Made by a program: the position numbers and the translations under genes
Shown here: positions 26,816-39,311 of the stretch, piece by piece
How the letters are laid out: every line of letters begins with the position of its first letter
Position numbering within the stretch: the stretch's first letter is position 1
Assembly: GCA_019914995.1 (NCBI GenBank)
Contig: CM034127.1
Span: 9,114,001 to 9,178,000, forward strand
Length of the DNA stretch: 64,000 bases
DNA from: Acanthochlamys bracteata
Taxonomy: Eukaryota; Streptophyta; Magnoliopsida; Pandanales; Velloziaceae
Reading direction: 5' to 3'
Notes under the pieces: generated by a model
What the model was told of the DNA's origin: nothing
Databases searched by the model: none
Seen by the model: only the letters and a program-made list of their open reading frames with translations

Positions 26816-28450
26816 GAGCTCAAGCAGCAACAAGATAATTTGTTTTGTTTTTCTTGATCTAGGGATGAGACAAATAAGCTTTATAATAAATAGCTAAGCT
26901 AATAACTGATGCGGAAAAAAAATCCAAAAAACTGATTCAGTCTTAGCAAGGAACTTCTTTTGCTTCACAAAGTGATATGAGATTGATCATCTTTTTCAAC
27001 AGATAACAAAAACTTTTTGTTTACACATGGCAGATTAAGAATCCAAACCCAAACATCAGAAAGGCATAGTTAATACCTTGTAGATGAACTATAATGTCAG
27101 AAATCAAAGGCACGCCTGAAGTTTCTGAGTGATTGGAAATAACTAAAACTGCAACAAGGATAAGTTTAATCACAAACCTTAAAATATAAGAGTACCTCAC
27201 TTTCCACAAACAAACTCCTCATCTCAGAATTAGCATTACTTAAGCTGGAACTCAGCTGATAGCCATCAAATTTAGAAACATTTGTAAACAGGAAATTGAT
27301 CTACTATCGCTCTGAAGATACCAAATGTAGAAACATTTGCTCAGGTGAGCAAATGCACTATCCAAATTAAAGCAACCATCTTATTTCCATGTTCAATCTT
27401 AACATCTAGACATCTCCTGCTCAACATCAGCGCATGTTAAGTCATCAAAATCCAAGATCAATAACTGAAAATACAAAAAGGTAACTTAAGCCAAGCGACT
27501 CAATGGATATAAAACTTAAAGAAGGACTATCAATGAAAAATACAATCTAACATTGTAGAACTGTGAAACGGCAAGAAATGACACAAAAAGAATGACCCGA
27601 GCTATCAGCATTGCTAAAAAGAAGATACAAACATAACCCCTATTCAGTTAGACTACCTCTCATGGAAGATCAAATAACAGAAATCCAGTGTACCTATCAA
27701 ACCCCAATTCTTCCAATGAGATCAAGCTTAACCAAAAACGAAAAAGAAAAATCGCAAACACAAAATAGCATTTCCATCTGGGGTCCTCAAAATAAATTTT
27801 TTTCATACCAGAAACGAAGGAAAAAAGATGAAATCATACCAGTAGAACTACTTTCTTTTGGGGTTTCAATTCAACCATGCATCTGGCCTTTTCTACAATG
27901 ATCCAAGATATTTTCTTTTGATCTCCCCACATTATCTCATAATTCTATTTCTCTTTCTGAGTTTAAAAAAAAACCATCTTTTTTACGAAAATGAATAGAA
28001 AATCTTCTTGTGAGAAAATTCCTCACTCTCTCTTTACTTAACTATCTTAATAAGAGACAGTCATCTTCTCACTCTCCGTTGGCTGAGAGTGATGATGGAT
28101 GGAAAAAAAGAAAAGATCTTTGTCCTATTTGGCAGACTTGGTTAGTGCCATCAACTACACTTTGCTTTTCTTTGTCTTTTTTTTTTTCTCTACAGTTCTC
28201 TTATTGATTTTTTCTGGTGGTGGTTGAAAAACAGTGCCCGCTGCTCTGCTCCTTCAATCAGAAAAAAAGAAAAGAAGAAAGAAGTGGCAAAAAATTAAAA
28301 CAAAGTTTAAAAATAATTTGGTAGTCTGTCTTCCTTGTGAAAAGAAATTTGCTTGCAGGTTTTAGATCTGAAGACTTTGTGAGTTACAGTGAATGAGTGT
28401 GTTGGGTGGGAGTGGTGATAGGAAACAAAATGCTCACGTTATTAGAGTGA
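26816..28450 (-). promoter_or_regulatory. 5' UTR and promoter region of NET1A
   Basis: NET1 genes usually have a 5' leader, often split. CT-rich DNA near 27900-28260 is a plausible leader/promoter region for a minus-strand transcript, but no UTR splice sites or TATA box can be fixed with confidence. No coding exon was recognised here. Confidence 0.35.
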
Positions 28451-31400
28451 GAATAATTAATTTCTGTATTATGGATGGATGGAGATGTTTCAATAGATTT
28501 GGCATTTCAATCTTCTTGTTAATTTATTAAATATTGTTTCAAATCACATGCATTGTAGAGGTGGCCTTCTTTTCCTTACCAAAATTTTAATATATTCTAC
28601 TCTAGTTGATTGAGTGAGGTGGCCCTAAAACAATATCATAAGTAAAGCGAAGCATTATTATTACCCTAACATTACTTATACACTTAAACAATATCTTCCC
28701 TGATAACGTTTAAATGATAGCAATTATATTACATCAGCATTGTTATGGTGGGTAATAATAAGTATAGAAAATAGAATATAACAACATTGACAAGATCAGC
28801 ATCTTGTTATAGAAGTAGTAAATGAGTTTGTCTGGATTGATCATGCACTACTATGTTAGCATCGGGGGTTTGTTTGTGTTTGATAGCTACGGAAACAAAT
28901 AATGCAACAGTAGCTGAGGCTGTAGGAATTTTTATTGGGTCTTGGGGATTGAATTAACATGAGTAGAATGAAGGGAGAGTGACTCGACTTTGGGACTTTG
29001 GGCGGTGTTGGAATCTGAAACAGGAGAAGAAGAAGAAGGTCCACCATTACCGTATGGCATTTGGGGTGCTGCCAATTCAATTCAAGGCTTTTCTTCTCTT
29101 TTCCTGTTCTTTTCTTGGGTTTATTAATTTTATCTGCATGGGTTGGTTGGTTGGTTGCTTGGTGCCACGCGGTGAGTGGGCCTTGTTTCAAGTGCTGTAG
29201 CTCGTGGGTTTTTGTTTTGTCCTTAACAAAAAGGCATGTTTTTTTCTATATTCACAAACCGAGGCATTGTCTGTTAGATTTGTTTGTTTCTGTTTTTCTT
29301 TTCTTTTTTTCTTAAATCTTTATTATTATTCGAGGTACTCAAAGTATTATTCTTTTTAAATTTTAGCATCAATTAATTTGAGTTGAGCCGCTGCGGTACG
29401 TTTAAAAGTATTTTAAATTTTTTTAAAATAAAAATATTTTAATTTTTGTAAAAATATTTATATTTTTTATTAAAAAATAATTAAAAAATAAAAAAATTTG
29501 TTACATAAATTTTTCTATATTTAAAAATTTTTTATAATATTTATATATTTATAAATATATTAAAAAATATAAAATAAAAAAATAAAAAAGAAATTTTTGA
29601 GGAGAACTTTTCCCAAACACTAAGGATTTCTTTAGAAATTAAAGATATTTTAAAAAATTTTAAGAAATAACTTATTCATATCTAAATATAATAAGAATAA
29701 ATAATAATATGATCTCATTATTTAGAATATTGTATATTATTTAAACTATTAAAAATTTTCTAAATTATTATAAATTAAAAAATTAAAATAAAAAGTCAGA
29801 AAACTTAGTCAATAGTATCTTAACTGTGATCGGTGGTGGTGCCGACCATATTAGATAATATTTAGTAGTATTTATTATTTTTATTTATTTTATTTTAATT
29901 TTTTAAAAGTTTTTAATAATTATTAAAAATATTTGAAAATATATAAATAAATTATACATTATATTTATTTTATATTATAATTATTTTAGTGAAAAAATAA
30001 ATTTAAGTTTTTAAAATAAATTAAAAATATTTATTCGATGAAAAAGCGTCAATTTTGTCCAAGGAGTTATGGGTAAACTTACGTCAATTGAGACTTCGTG
30101 AGGTAAACTTACGTCAATATTACGGAAAAACAACAAAAATTAAACTGCATAAGGAAGCATTTGGGAGTTTTTATAAAATAAAATTTTTTTAAAATAAAAA
30201 AACTTTTTTAAAAAATAAATTTTATTTTTTTATTTTTAAAAAAAATAAAAATATTTCACTTCGTAAAATTTTTCTATATTTTTTAAATTTTTAAATAACT
30301 TTTTAATATACTTATTAAATATATATTAAAAAATATAAAATAAAAAAAAAATTAAAAATCAGTTTTTGAAAAACTAAATCAAACGCGCTCTTAGAGTCCC
30401 GGCACAATTAAAACGTATTTGAATATCAACTGTATTTGAACACCACAACGAAACTAGTATGGTCATGCTTGGCACAATTACAACGTAACGCAGGACACAT
30501 CTGACTTCGATTTTCAACTATTGTTTATTTTACTTTTTAATGTTAATTTTCAAATAAATTATAATTTTTTTATAAAATTCATTAACAAACCCTAATTAGA
30601 AATATTCTTTTATTAGTATATGTTTTAATAAAAATAAATATTAAAATATTTTTTATTTTAAAATATAAATATTACTAAATATTTCCGTAATAATTTCTCC
30701 GACAGCATTTCAGTCGTCACTTTTGCAGGAGGAGACCACCATCATTGGTCCTTGTGTCTTTTATCAGGTTATTACTACGAGCACCTTCAGAAGTAACCGA
30801 AACAATAAATTTCTAGAAAATTTATAAGTTTTTACAAAAAATTGTATTGGGTAATTATTTATAAAATATAATTTATTTATACTTTTAAAATTTAAAAAAT
30901 TCTAAAGCATTATGAAAATTTTTTGAACTTAAAAAAAGCTTATAAATACAACTGATTAAGTCATATGCTAAAATACATCTCTAATACGTACCGCACTCAC
31001 AGCCCACACCACATTCATTTATTAAGATTCAGAAGCAACTGTTGAATCTATGGACCTTCCTTATAAATATTTTAGTTAACTAACTAAACTAGAAGCATCC
31101 ATTTGATTGAATCATGAATGAGTTCTACTTTGTAGCTATATAATATTAGCTTGATTACAATGTAAGACAACGAAGACCAACGAACCTTCTGATTTTCAGT
31201 TTCATATGACAGCTTCGGTTTTCTTGTACTGTAGTTAGCTTATATTTTAATATATTCAACTATAGTTGTAAAATCAGAATCGACCATCAATTCAAAAATA
31301 TATTCAAATTGATAGTTTCTGACAATACCATATTCAAGAAAAACAAAATCCAGATCACCCTGACAACTAGTCAGCTAATTTATATTGGTATACTTAAAAC

Positions 31401-31896
31401 TTGAATTTTGATTGTAATGGCACTTATGCTGCGATTTATACATGTTGTCTTTGTCATGATCATTTGGATATTTATTTTTATTAGGTTGAATGGTTGTTGG
31501 TAATGCTTTTTAAGGTGTTTCACTTGTATGAAGAATGCTGGACGAGGGTTATGAAAACCTGATTAACCAGTGGCTCTGCTTTTGGTTTCTAACTACTGTT
31601 TTAGAGTTAATAATGATTAATTTCAAAAAGTAACACAGTTTTTTCTTTGCAAACAGTAACACGAGTATATATAAAGATTATACAGAGCCATATATGTTAT
31701 TTCAACTTTCAACTCATAATAATATATTTTCAACTCTTACTCACACTTCTTCTCAAGTTAGTACATAAATATTTGTAGTGCCCAATTTTTTCAAGGTAGT
31801 TGTGAAATACTTTATCAGGAGATGTTCTTTGTTGAACTCATCTACTTTCCCGGAGCATGTGTGAACTTGCTGACTCTAACGAATTTAGAATTCTTG
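28451..31896. other. AT-rich intergenic DNA with MITE-like blocks
   Basis: No gene was recognised. Two highly AT-rich blocks (about 29395-29625 and 30150-30400) have GTTTGG/CAAAC-like ends typical of small TIR elements, but clean target duplications were not found. A short direct repeat (GGTAAACTTACGTCAAT, period 30) lies at 30072-30118. Confidence 0.4.
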
Positions 31897-32094
31897 CCTA
31901 CTTCAATACTATACGACGAATACTATACTCACTGTTCTGAATGAATTAGATTACGTACACTGAAATAAATCAGGTGGCTTGCCTTGAACCGAAGTGAACT
32001 ATGAAATCCCTGAATTAAGTATATAATAAAATTAAATTTAGTTCAGATCCTAAGCTAATTCGGTCTACCCTACTTCAATACTATACGACGAATA
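31897..32094. repeat. 26-bp direct repeat, spacing 172 bp
   Basis: CCTACTTCAATACTATACGA and its next six bases (CGAATA) occur at 31897-31922 and again at 32069-32094. A related AGGATTCTTG/AGAATTCTTG word lies beside each copy. There is no coding context. Confidence 0.75.
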
Positions 32095-34010
32095 TAGGAT
32101 TCTTGAAATTATTAATTGGCGATAGATAGAGTAAACCAAAGTCTTCATGGATACTGCGGACTATTCCTAGTTAAACCTGTCATAAGAATACTGGTAGAGG
32201 TAAACATTGGATCACCAACCAGTGTTGAAGAAAACAAATATTTTGTTTTGAAATCAAATTAATGGAAATATACCCGAAGCCTTTGGTGCCTGTTGCTCCT
32301 TCCAGTAACCATCTCTTGCCCATAATGCTGCTGAAGGAAGCTTCATTACGTCATTCTCAGCCATGTTCTATCATAGTATAATTTGTTGAAACACTTCTGG
32401 AGTATTACTCCTGCAGCTGTTATAGCACATTATTACCATCTCCACTCTACAATGTATATAATGAAGGTGAAAGTTGTTGGCAGAGTTACAACATCATTAA
32501 TATGGGCAACATAACACTAAGTAGTACGAGTAGGTGAGAGATACATTGGTTATGCAAGAACTGCAGTACAGAGCAAGAAGAGCAATTGATTTAGGCTAGC
32601 AATTACCTGGCTTATAATGGTCTTCGCTCCTAAAAACACAGAATGATTTCACTCTTTTACTACGCCAGAAAATTTTCACTGGACTCAATATACCACCACA
32701 AGAATAGCTGAGGGAAACAAATGTTTCAGTCGCTGAAATTGTAGGAAGTCTCCTTGATATTGATAGAGTATATGAAGAGATGACAGAAGTCACTGGGGAA
32801 CATTTCCAACCGACCATACTGTGGAGCCTGATCGAAGGTTAGGCATTTTGGATAAATCGAAATTAATTTAGAACTAGAAAGGAGATTCATTCAGAAAATC
32901 TCACATTTTTAATCATTGCAAAAGACAATGAGTGAGCAATTAAGAAAACAAAATTAACTTATCTCAAACTCCTAAAAATAAAAATTGCTATGATGCATAA
33001 AAATAATGTCGATGAGAATTGATCATGCAAGTGCTATCTCTTTATGTTGCCAAAGTTCTACAGTGTTCCATTGTAGAAGATACCTACCTACAGAATGTTT
33101 GTGTTTCCATTTCATTTGTTCTCTGAAAAGTTTGCAGAGCAATGAGCTAGGATCAAGCTAGGAGGCAGAGGGCAGAGGTCATGCCACAAAGAACCACCTC
33201 TTAGAGATGAAACAACTACCTTGAATCAAACTTCCATATTATTCACTCTAATCCAATAATGTCATGATGCTAGGAATACTACATGTGTTCACCATATATA
33301 TATAACATTTAACTACATATAATGCAACTCATATAAGAGTGAGCCTGATTGGATACTTGCAATTCATAGAAGTTTAATCTAAAAACTTCGTACTATTTAT
33401 TATAAAAACCTCATAGCTATACATTTGAAAGTCTTGAACATTAAATGTGAAGAAAACTTAATTATTTTTCTGTCCTGGAAAATACTGTTATATGAGGAAA
33501 TGGTTCTTATCCACTATAGGCTCCATCCTAATGTATCTCAGAACTGCAGAAGACTTGCACAGTAATTTCTTGATCATAAATTGATCCTGGGCAAAATTTG
33601 AACAAGTCTGAACGGTAGTCCCCTTTAATGAGTCTCTATCAAGTTGTCCTAGGCTTTAAACATTATCTTCTGTGACAAAATGATTTCTACATCACTTGAC
33701 ACTTCTTTAATCCATGAGAAATCTACCAGGCTCTAGCATAATGCATCCCGCGATTACAAGATTCATTCTCATCTTTATTCAGCTGTCCGTCTTCCTAGAT
33801 AATAAAAAGCATCATCTTGAGCAAACTTGAGCCACATAGAAATTTCTAACAAGTAGGCAATCTCGATCTCAATGTAGTTATTAAATGCTTGTAGGAGTCT
33901 TAATTCAAGTACGAAGACAGCCCATCTGTTGAACATGTGATAAGGACATGGTGTCATCCTCATGAACTGGTACGGAAATCTTTCTAGTTTTATAAGTCGC
34001 ATAGATTCTA
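32095..34010. other. Intergenic DNA downstream of the PPR gene
   Basis: No protein family was recognised on either strand; the short open frames here have no domain-like content. The part adjoining 34011 should include the 3' UTR of the minus-strand PPR gene. Confidence 0.4.
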
Positions 34011-34107
34011 CTACCAATAATCTCCACAAGATCAGAACCCTTTGTGGAAAAAGTGGAACGGTTATTGTCCATTACTATAATTTCTCGATCATAGATTGTA
34101 GAGATAT
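34011..34107 (-). pseudogene. Out-of-frame remnant of the PPR gene's DYW domain end
   Basis: Read on the minus strand in the frame not used by the upstream protein, this stretch gives YISTIYDREIIVMDNNR. After a one-base frame slip near 34056 it continues FHFFHKG, then an in-frame TGA at 34032-34034, and finishes SCGDYW and a TAG at 34011-34013. This is the conserved last third of a DYW domain. The middle of the domain (zinc-binding HxE and first CxxC region) is absent between here and the RHS codons at about 34108. Confidence 0.85.
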
Positions 34108-36441
34108 ACTGTGCCTAGTCAAAAGAAATTCTTTTTCTGATTCATCAACATCTAGTAAACCTTTATTCAAATCAGGTAGATAACCTCCCGTTGCAAGTTT
34201 ATCAACAACCTCTTCGAGCATCTTTGATGTCTGAGCCATTTGAGGATGAGACTCATCATTGGATGCGAACTCATGGATGACTCCATCAACCTCAATTGAG
34301 CTGCAACCAGGGAGCTTCCTAACACCTTTTTCTTTTAAGCTCAGTCTTACCTTAGCAGCATCCTTCCATCTTCCTTCAGAAGCATAAATGTTAGAAAGAA
34401 GGACATGAATACCTGCTCTATCCGGAGCCAATCTGATAAGATGCTTGGCTGCATACTCTGCCATATCAATATCATGATGGACACAACTAGCAGCCAATAA
34501 TGCCCCCCATACTACATCATTTGGTTCAATATGCATGCTCTCAATTAGATCGCAAGCTTCTTTTAGCAATCCAGCACGCCCTAGAAGGTCCACCATGCAA
34601 CCATAGTGGACAACTTGCGGAGATATCGCATAGCTTGTAGTCATTGATTCAAAGATCTTGCGGCCATCGTCCACCAATCCACTATGACTGCATGCAGTCA
34701 ACACTGACACAAACACTCTCGCATCTGGCCTAATTCCTTGTTTAATCATTTCATCAAAGTACTCTAATGCCTGCTTCCCATTTCCTATAGTGGCGAAAGC
34801 ACCGATGGCTGCTGTCCAAGCTGAAACATCTTTCACCTTAATTTCATCAAACAACTGCGTAGCACTTTTCGAATCTCCACACCTAGCGAACATACCAACT
34901 AAAGCTGTGCTGAGCTTAACATCTAAAGCTAATCCTTTTTTCCTGATATATGTTAGTGTCCATTTTGCAAGATCGAGATAGCCTAGATGGCCACAAGCTG
35001 AAGCAATGCTTGCCATAGTTACTCTATCAGGTTTTAGTCCAGAGTTCTGCATTGCTCGGAAAGCTTCAATTGCGTCATCAAACAAACTTTCTTGAACCAA
35101 AGCATCCATCAACGTATTCCAGGTTACAAGATCCCTCTCTGGCATTATGTCAAAGTTTCTCCAAGTAGATTCCAAATCACCATTTCGTATGTATCCAGCA
35201 ATAAGAGTATTCCAGGACACTACAGTCTTGTCATTCATTGTATGGAACACTCTACAGGCAGCATGTAGCTCCCCACATTTCATATACATATCTATGATAG
35301 AATTGCTAACACTACCAAAAACACTCATCTGATGTCGCAAAATGTAACCATGCAAACGCTTCCCAATTCCCACATCCCCTACTTGTGCAGTTGCACTAAC
35401 TACAGCAAGTAGGGTGACCCTATCTGGTCTCACCTCAGACAGAAGCATCTTATTGAACACTGCAAGTGACTCCTTCACCATTCCAAGGCGTGTATAGTTT
35501 GATATCATTGTGTTCCAAAGGACTATATTTTTGTCAGTGCACTCATAAAATAGTCTCTCCGCTGCCGCCACAGTATCACATTTCATGTACATGTCTACAA
35601 GGGAATTCACAAGCACTGTACTAAGTATAATATTCTTCTCCAAAATATAAACATGAATCCTTTCACTCGAAACACAATCCTGCAATTTGGCACAAGCAGA
35701 GGCCACACAAGCCATTGTGACCGAATTCGGCAAAATCCCACTTGTCCAGACCATTTCATCAAACACTTCTACCGCTTTCCTTGGGTTAACTCCCCTAGCA
35801 TACCCGTCAATCAAACTCGTCCATGACACAACATTCCTCTCATTCATTCCATCAAACACCCTCTGTGCAGAGACCATATCTCCAATTTCAGCATAAAAAT
35901 GTATCAACGAATTACATAAATAAAGATCATTACCAACTTCCTCACCAAATTTGATCAGCAACCCATGGAGCTGTACTCCTTCATCAAAAGCTTCAGCTTT
36001 TGAGAAAGCAGTAAAAAGTGGCGGAAACGTGAACCGGTCCGGCTGCACACCGCGCCATAACATTCGCATGAAGAGCTCCAGAGCATCGTCTGCTAGCCCA
36101 ACTGAACAGAAACGTCTGAGAAGTGAGTTGTAGGTGAATTGGTGACATTTATGTTCCTCACTCAAGAGGTTGAAGGTTTTTAAAGCGTAGTCCAAAGATT
36201 GCAAGGAAGGTGTACGACAATATGCTGCAATGAGCTTTTGCATTGGACCAGCGTTCTGGATTTCACCAATGCGGAACAACTGTGCATGGGTTTGTTTGAG
36301 CTGTTGGAAATCTGTTGCGGAAGGAGAAGATTTTGAAGAAGAAGAAGAAGATGAAGAAGAGTGGGGAGAGTTGATGGTTTTGGCATGGTCATGAAAGTGT
36401 GAAGGAAGAGAGTGGGAAGGAGCAACAGCTGCGGTGCTCAT
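34075..36441 (-). CDS. PLS-class pentatricopeptide repeat protein, DYW domain lost (At3g22690-like)
   Basis: Intronless, 788 residues, and collinear with Arabidopsis At3g22690 (YS1, reported as a plastid RNA editing factor for rpoB transcripts; family knowledge). The N-terminus is Ser-rich (run at residues 28-38), fitting an organelle transit peptide. About 16 P, L and S repeats follow (roughly residues 95-640), with typical NVVSWTSLIDGYARG and VSWNTLIAGYIRNGDLE units. The E/E+ region follows (YGCMVDLLGRAGLLKEA, LLSNIYASEGRWKDAAKVR, KKLPGCSSIE-like, DESHPQM). The reading frame reaches LLTRHS, where relatives continue into the DYW deaminase-like domain. Here an internal deletion shifts the frame and the protein stops 10 residues later (ISLQSMIEKL). 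It may still bind RNA and recruit a DYW partner in trans, or be losing function. Start chosen at the first Met before the transit-like region. Confidence 0.92.
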   Translation of the reverse strand: MSTAAVAPSHSLPSHFHDHAKTINSPHSSSSSSSSSKSSPSATDFQQLKQTHAQLFRIGEIQNAGPMQKLIAAYCRTPSLQSLDYALKTFNLLSEEHKCHQFTYNSLLRRFCSVGLADDALELFMRMLWRGVQPDRFTFPPLFTAFSKAEAFDEGVQLHGLLIKFGEEVGNDLYLCNSLIHFYAEIGDMVSAQRVFDGMNERNVVSWTSLIDGYARGVNPRKAVEVFDEMVWTSGILPNSVTMACVASACAKLQDCVSSERIHVYILEKNIILSTVLVNSLVDMYMKCDTVAAAERLFYECTDKNIVLWNTMISNYTRLGMVKESLAVFNKMLLSEVRPDRVTLLAVVSATAQVGDVGIGKRLHGYILRHQMSVFGSVSNSIIDMYMKCGELHAACRVFHTMNDKTVVSWNTLIAGYIRNGDLESTWRNFDIMPERDLVTWNTLMDALVQESLFDDAIEAFRAMQNSGLKPDRVTMASIASACGHLGYLDLAKWTLTYIRKKGLALDVKLSTALVGMFARCGDSKSATQLFDEIKVKDVSAWTAAIGAFATIGNGKQALEYFDEMIKQGIRPDARVFVSVLTACSHSGLVDDGRKIFESMTTSYAISPQVVHYGCMVDLLGRAGLLKEACDLIESMHIEPNDVVWGALLAASCVHHDIDMAEYAAKHLIRLAPDRAGIHVLLSNIYASEGRWKDAAKVRLSLKEKGVRKLPGCSSIEVDGVIHEFASNDESHPQMAQTSKMLEEVVDKLATGGYLPDLNKGLLDVDESEKEFLLTRHSISLQSMIEKL

Positions 36442-37599
36442 AGAGTAAAGATAGAGAAAAAGTATCGCTCAAGAGTCGACAACAAACAGAAATGGATAAC
36501 TCCATCCATGTATTTGCTTTACGCTGGGGTGCGTTTCATATTTTTTATCGCTTATGAAATGTTTTTCATTTATCCATTTTAGTTCATATTTTTTAATAAA
36601 TTTTATAATATTTTATAAAATTATCTAAAAATTTAAAATTATAAAAAATTCTATGTTGTAAATGGTATTATTAATTATTTTTTATTATTGTGATAAAATA
36701 AATAAAATAAAGTTTATTTTTTAAAATATAATAAAAATATTTTTATTTTAAAAAAATTATATTTTATAAACACTATCAACCACAACCGTAATGCTATTCA
36801 TCAAATGTCTCTAATGTATTCTCTCTGACTTCGTAAATTAATTGTTTATTGACATATCAATCATGATAGGGATCATGGCTAAACAACTCCGACAACTTGG
36901 TAGTTTTTCTGAAAAATTAATCTAAATATTTTTGCATCATGTCTGATAAATATCACTACTCTATTGTTTCCTAAATTTATATTGAATTTCATGAAACATA
37001 GAACACTATGTGTAAACACTGTCTAATGGTTCTATTTTGAGAAATCAGACAAACACCTGTAACATGGCATCGCCAATTTTTTATGCAGAAGACTTACAAC
37101 AAGGAGCATTTTGTGCTCGTTCAAAGAGGAAATTATATTGATGAATGATCAACTTAGCTCGAAATTTGCAATTTATGTTTATTTTGATACGTAAAACGTG
37201 TATTTCAGAGAAATTTCAGTTCAGATTTACATAAGCTTTCTTATGTTCAGTCAGATTTTGCAATGCTCCAAACGTAGCGCAAAACCAATCTCCAAAAAGA
37301 GTGCAAAATCTGTCAATCCAAACTATCGAGTTGAAGGTAGAAAAGGTATGCGTCGATTTTCGAGGATTAAAAGAACTCACGAGCTACATTCTGGAATGCT
37401 GCTAAGTCACGATCTAGGAAAGAATCCTCCTACGGCAAGCTCAGCAAAACAAAAATATCCTAGGTTCAATGTGGGATCAATACTAAACTCACAAGGAACT
37501 CAACTCACACAATACCACGATATAAATTTTCGATATACTATGAGAAAACTCTCAAACAATTTGGAATTATCATGAATACCAAAAATCCTATACAATATC
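36442..37599. other. PPR upstream region and AT-rich intergenic DNA
   Basis: About the first 80 bases are the likely 5' UTR/promoter of the PPR gene. A very AT-rich stretch (about 36527-36780) opens GGTGCGTTTCATA and closes TATAAACACTATC, MITE-like but without a clear target duplication. An open frame at 37198-37575 has no recognisable domain. Confidence 0.4.
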
Positions 37600-37898
37600 G
37601 TGAGACTACCTCTTATTCAGAGGCAATCTCAGGTCCACTTTGGTAGGCTACATTTAACGAACTTTCTGCTTTACAAAAAACAAATACTTTTATGACTAAC
37701 ATTGGTAAAAGTACTATTGGATTTAGTTGGGATTACAAAACCAAAACAAAATTTGATGGGTCTAAAGTTCAAATGTATAAGGCTAGATTTTTAAAAAAGT
37801 TTTGTAGTAACAAGTTTTGGATTATAAGGAGATATTTTTACTCTAGTTTGAAAAATGCCCACTACAGGTTTTCTTGTAGCAGTAGCCTTTGTCCTCTA

Positions 37899-38114
37899 GA
37901 ATGTATTTATCTTGAGACAAACTTATTAAAAATTAAATTAAAATTTAAAATATTTATAAAAAATACTTTTTATACTAATTTTATATTAATAGTAAGTTTT
38001 AAAATTAAATTTTGAAAACAAAAATTGATAGAAAAATTTATTTTTATTTATTTATTTATTTTATTTTAAAACTAAGTTTGAAAAGTGAAGTTTGGTTGAT
38101 AGATAAACGTGCCC
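37899..38114. mobile_element. TIR element (216 bp) inserted in the copia reverse transcriptase
   Basis: The element interrupts the copia frame between the VAVA and MDVNVFLNG blocks. The left end GAATGTATTTATCTTGAGAC and the reverse complement of the right end, GGGCACGTTTATCTATCAAC, both run into CAAACTT, an imperfect inverted repeat. CTA flanks both sides (37896-37898, 38115-38117). The interior shares a long AT-rich word with the element at 63523-63835. Confidence 0.75.
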
Positions 38115-39311
38115 CTAGTGTTATGTTAGTCATATGGATGTTAATGTATTTTTAAACGGAGTCTTGACACGAAGTTAGATACCTCCTACTAATGTTTCTT
38201 ATAAGACTGGAGAGAAATGTGTAAATTCATAAAACTTTATGTGGACTAAAACTGGCTCCTTAAAAAATTTATTTTGAGAATTTCTCTATTAGTATTACTT
38301 CCTTGGTTTTCACGCTAATGCTTAGGATCCTGATATGTTTTAGTTATCTACTTTCAATGCTACGATCTTTTTCTAATTATGTTAATGATATGATTATACT
38401 AGTGGTAATATAGACGGCATTGCAATATTGAAGACCGAATTAGCTCATCATATAGAAATGAATGATTTGGATCTCTTGCGGCATTTTTTTAGATATTGTG
38501 GTAGCTTCATCTTCAAAAGTCGCCTTACTTTTCAATCCAAGTATGCAGCAGATATATTTCAAAGAGTTCTTCTTATTGATATTTGAATGTGACTCTTCCA
38601 GACTTAAATGTTTGTTATTCCTCCATATATGATACATCTCTATCTGGCCCTACATTATGTTAGACTATTATTGATAGTTTGGTCTATCTCACTATTATTC
38701 GTCTAAATATCACCTATGCAATGCATATTGTAACTTAATCTATTGTAGTTCGTTGGGCTGCTATTCTTTGCATTATGTGATATCTTATAGGCACTTTATA
38801 TCAAACTTTGCTCTTTTCAGACTTTTTCTTTTCAACTTTATGCATACTGATGCTTATTGGGTTAATGATATGACTGATAGTAAATTCAGCACTTTGCATC
38901 TTATAGTGGCTCTCTCATCTCTTAGATAAATAAAAAGCAAGCACTAGTTTCTCTATCTTCTATAGAGGTATATGGTGCTATGATATTTACCACTACAGAA
39001 ATTATATGGTTGCGATAGTTGTTAGCAAATATGGGTATTTTTTTACTACTCATGTTTCTTTTACTATGACAATAAGAGTGTTATTTAGATTGTTTACAAT
39101 GCAGTCTTCCATGAGTAGACCAAGTATATTGAGGTTGACTGTTATCTCATATAGTTCCATTTTTACGATGAGACTATGAGTTTGTCTTTTGTTTCCTCAT
39201 CTTTTCAAATTGTGAATATTTTTAAAAGCTCGACGATATTAAGCATTTTCATTTTTGTTGCCAAATTCTCGATACTTGTTATCACATTGTGAGTTTGAGG
39301 AAAAATATTAA

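Noticed and set aside
28856-29191. 111-codon minus-strand open frame
   Set aside because: Composition resembles random AT-rich DNA, with no domain, no splice partners and no conserved motif.
29395-30400. Two AT-rich blocks considered as full MITE calls
   Set aside because: The ends look MITE-like, but no matching target duplication was found, so they are only mentioned in the intergenic entry.
37198-37575. 125-codon plus-strand open frame upstream of the copia relic
   Set aside because: Tested as copia gag or integrase, but no zinc knuckle or catalytic spacing is visible.
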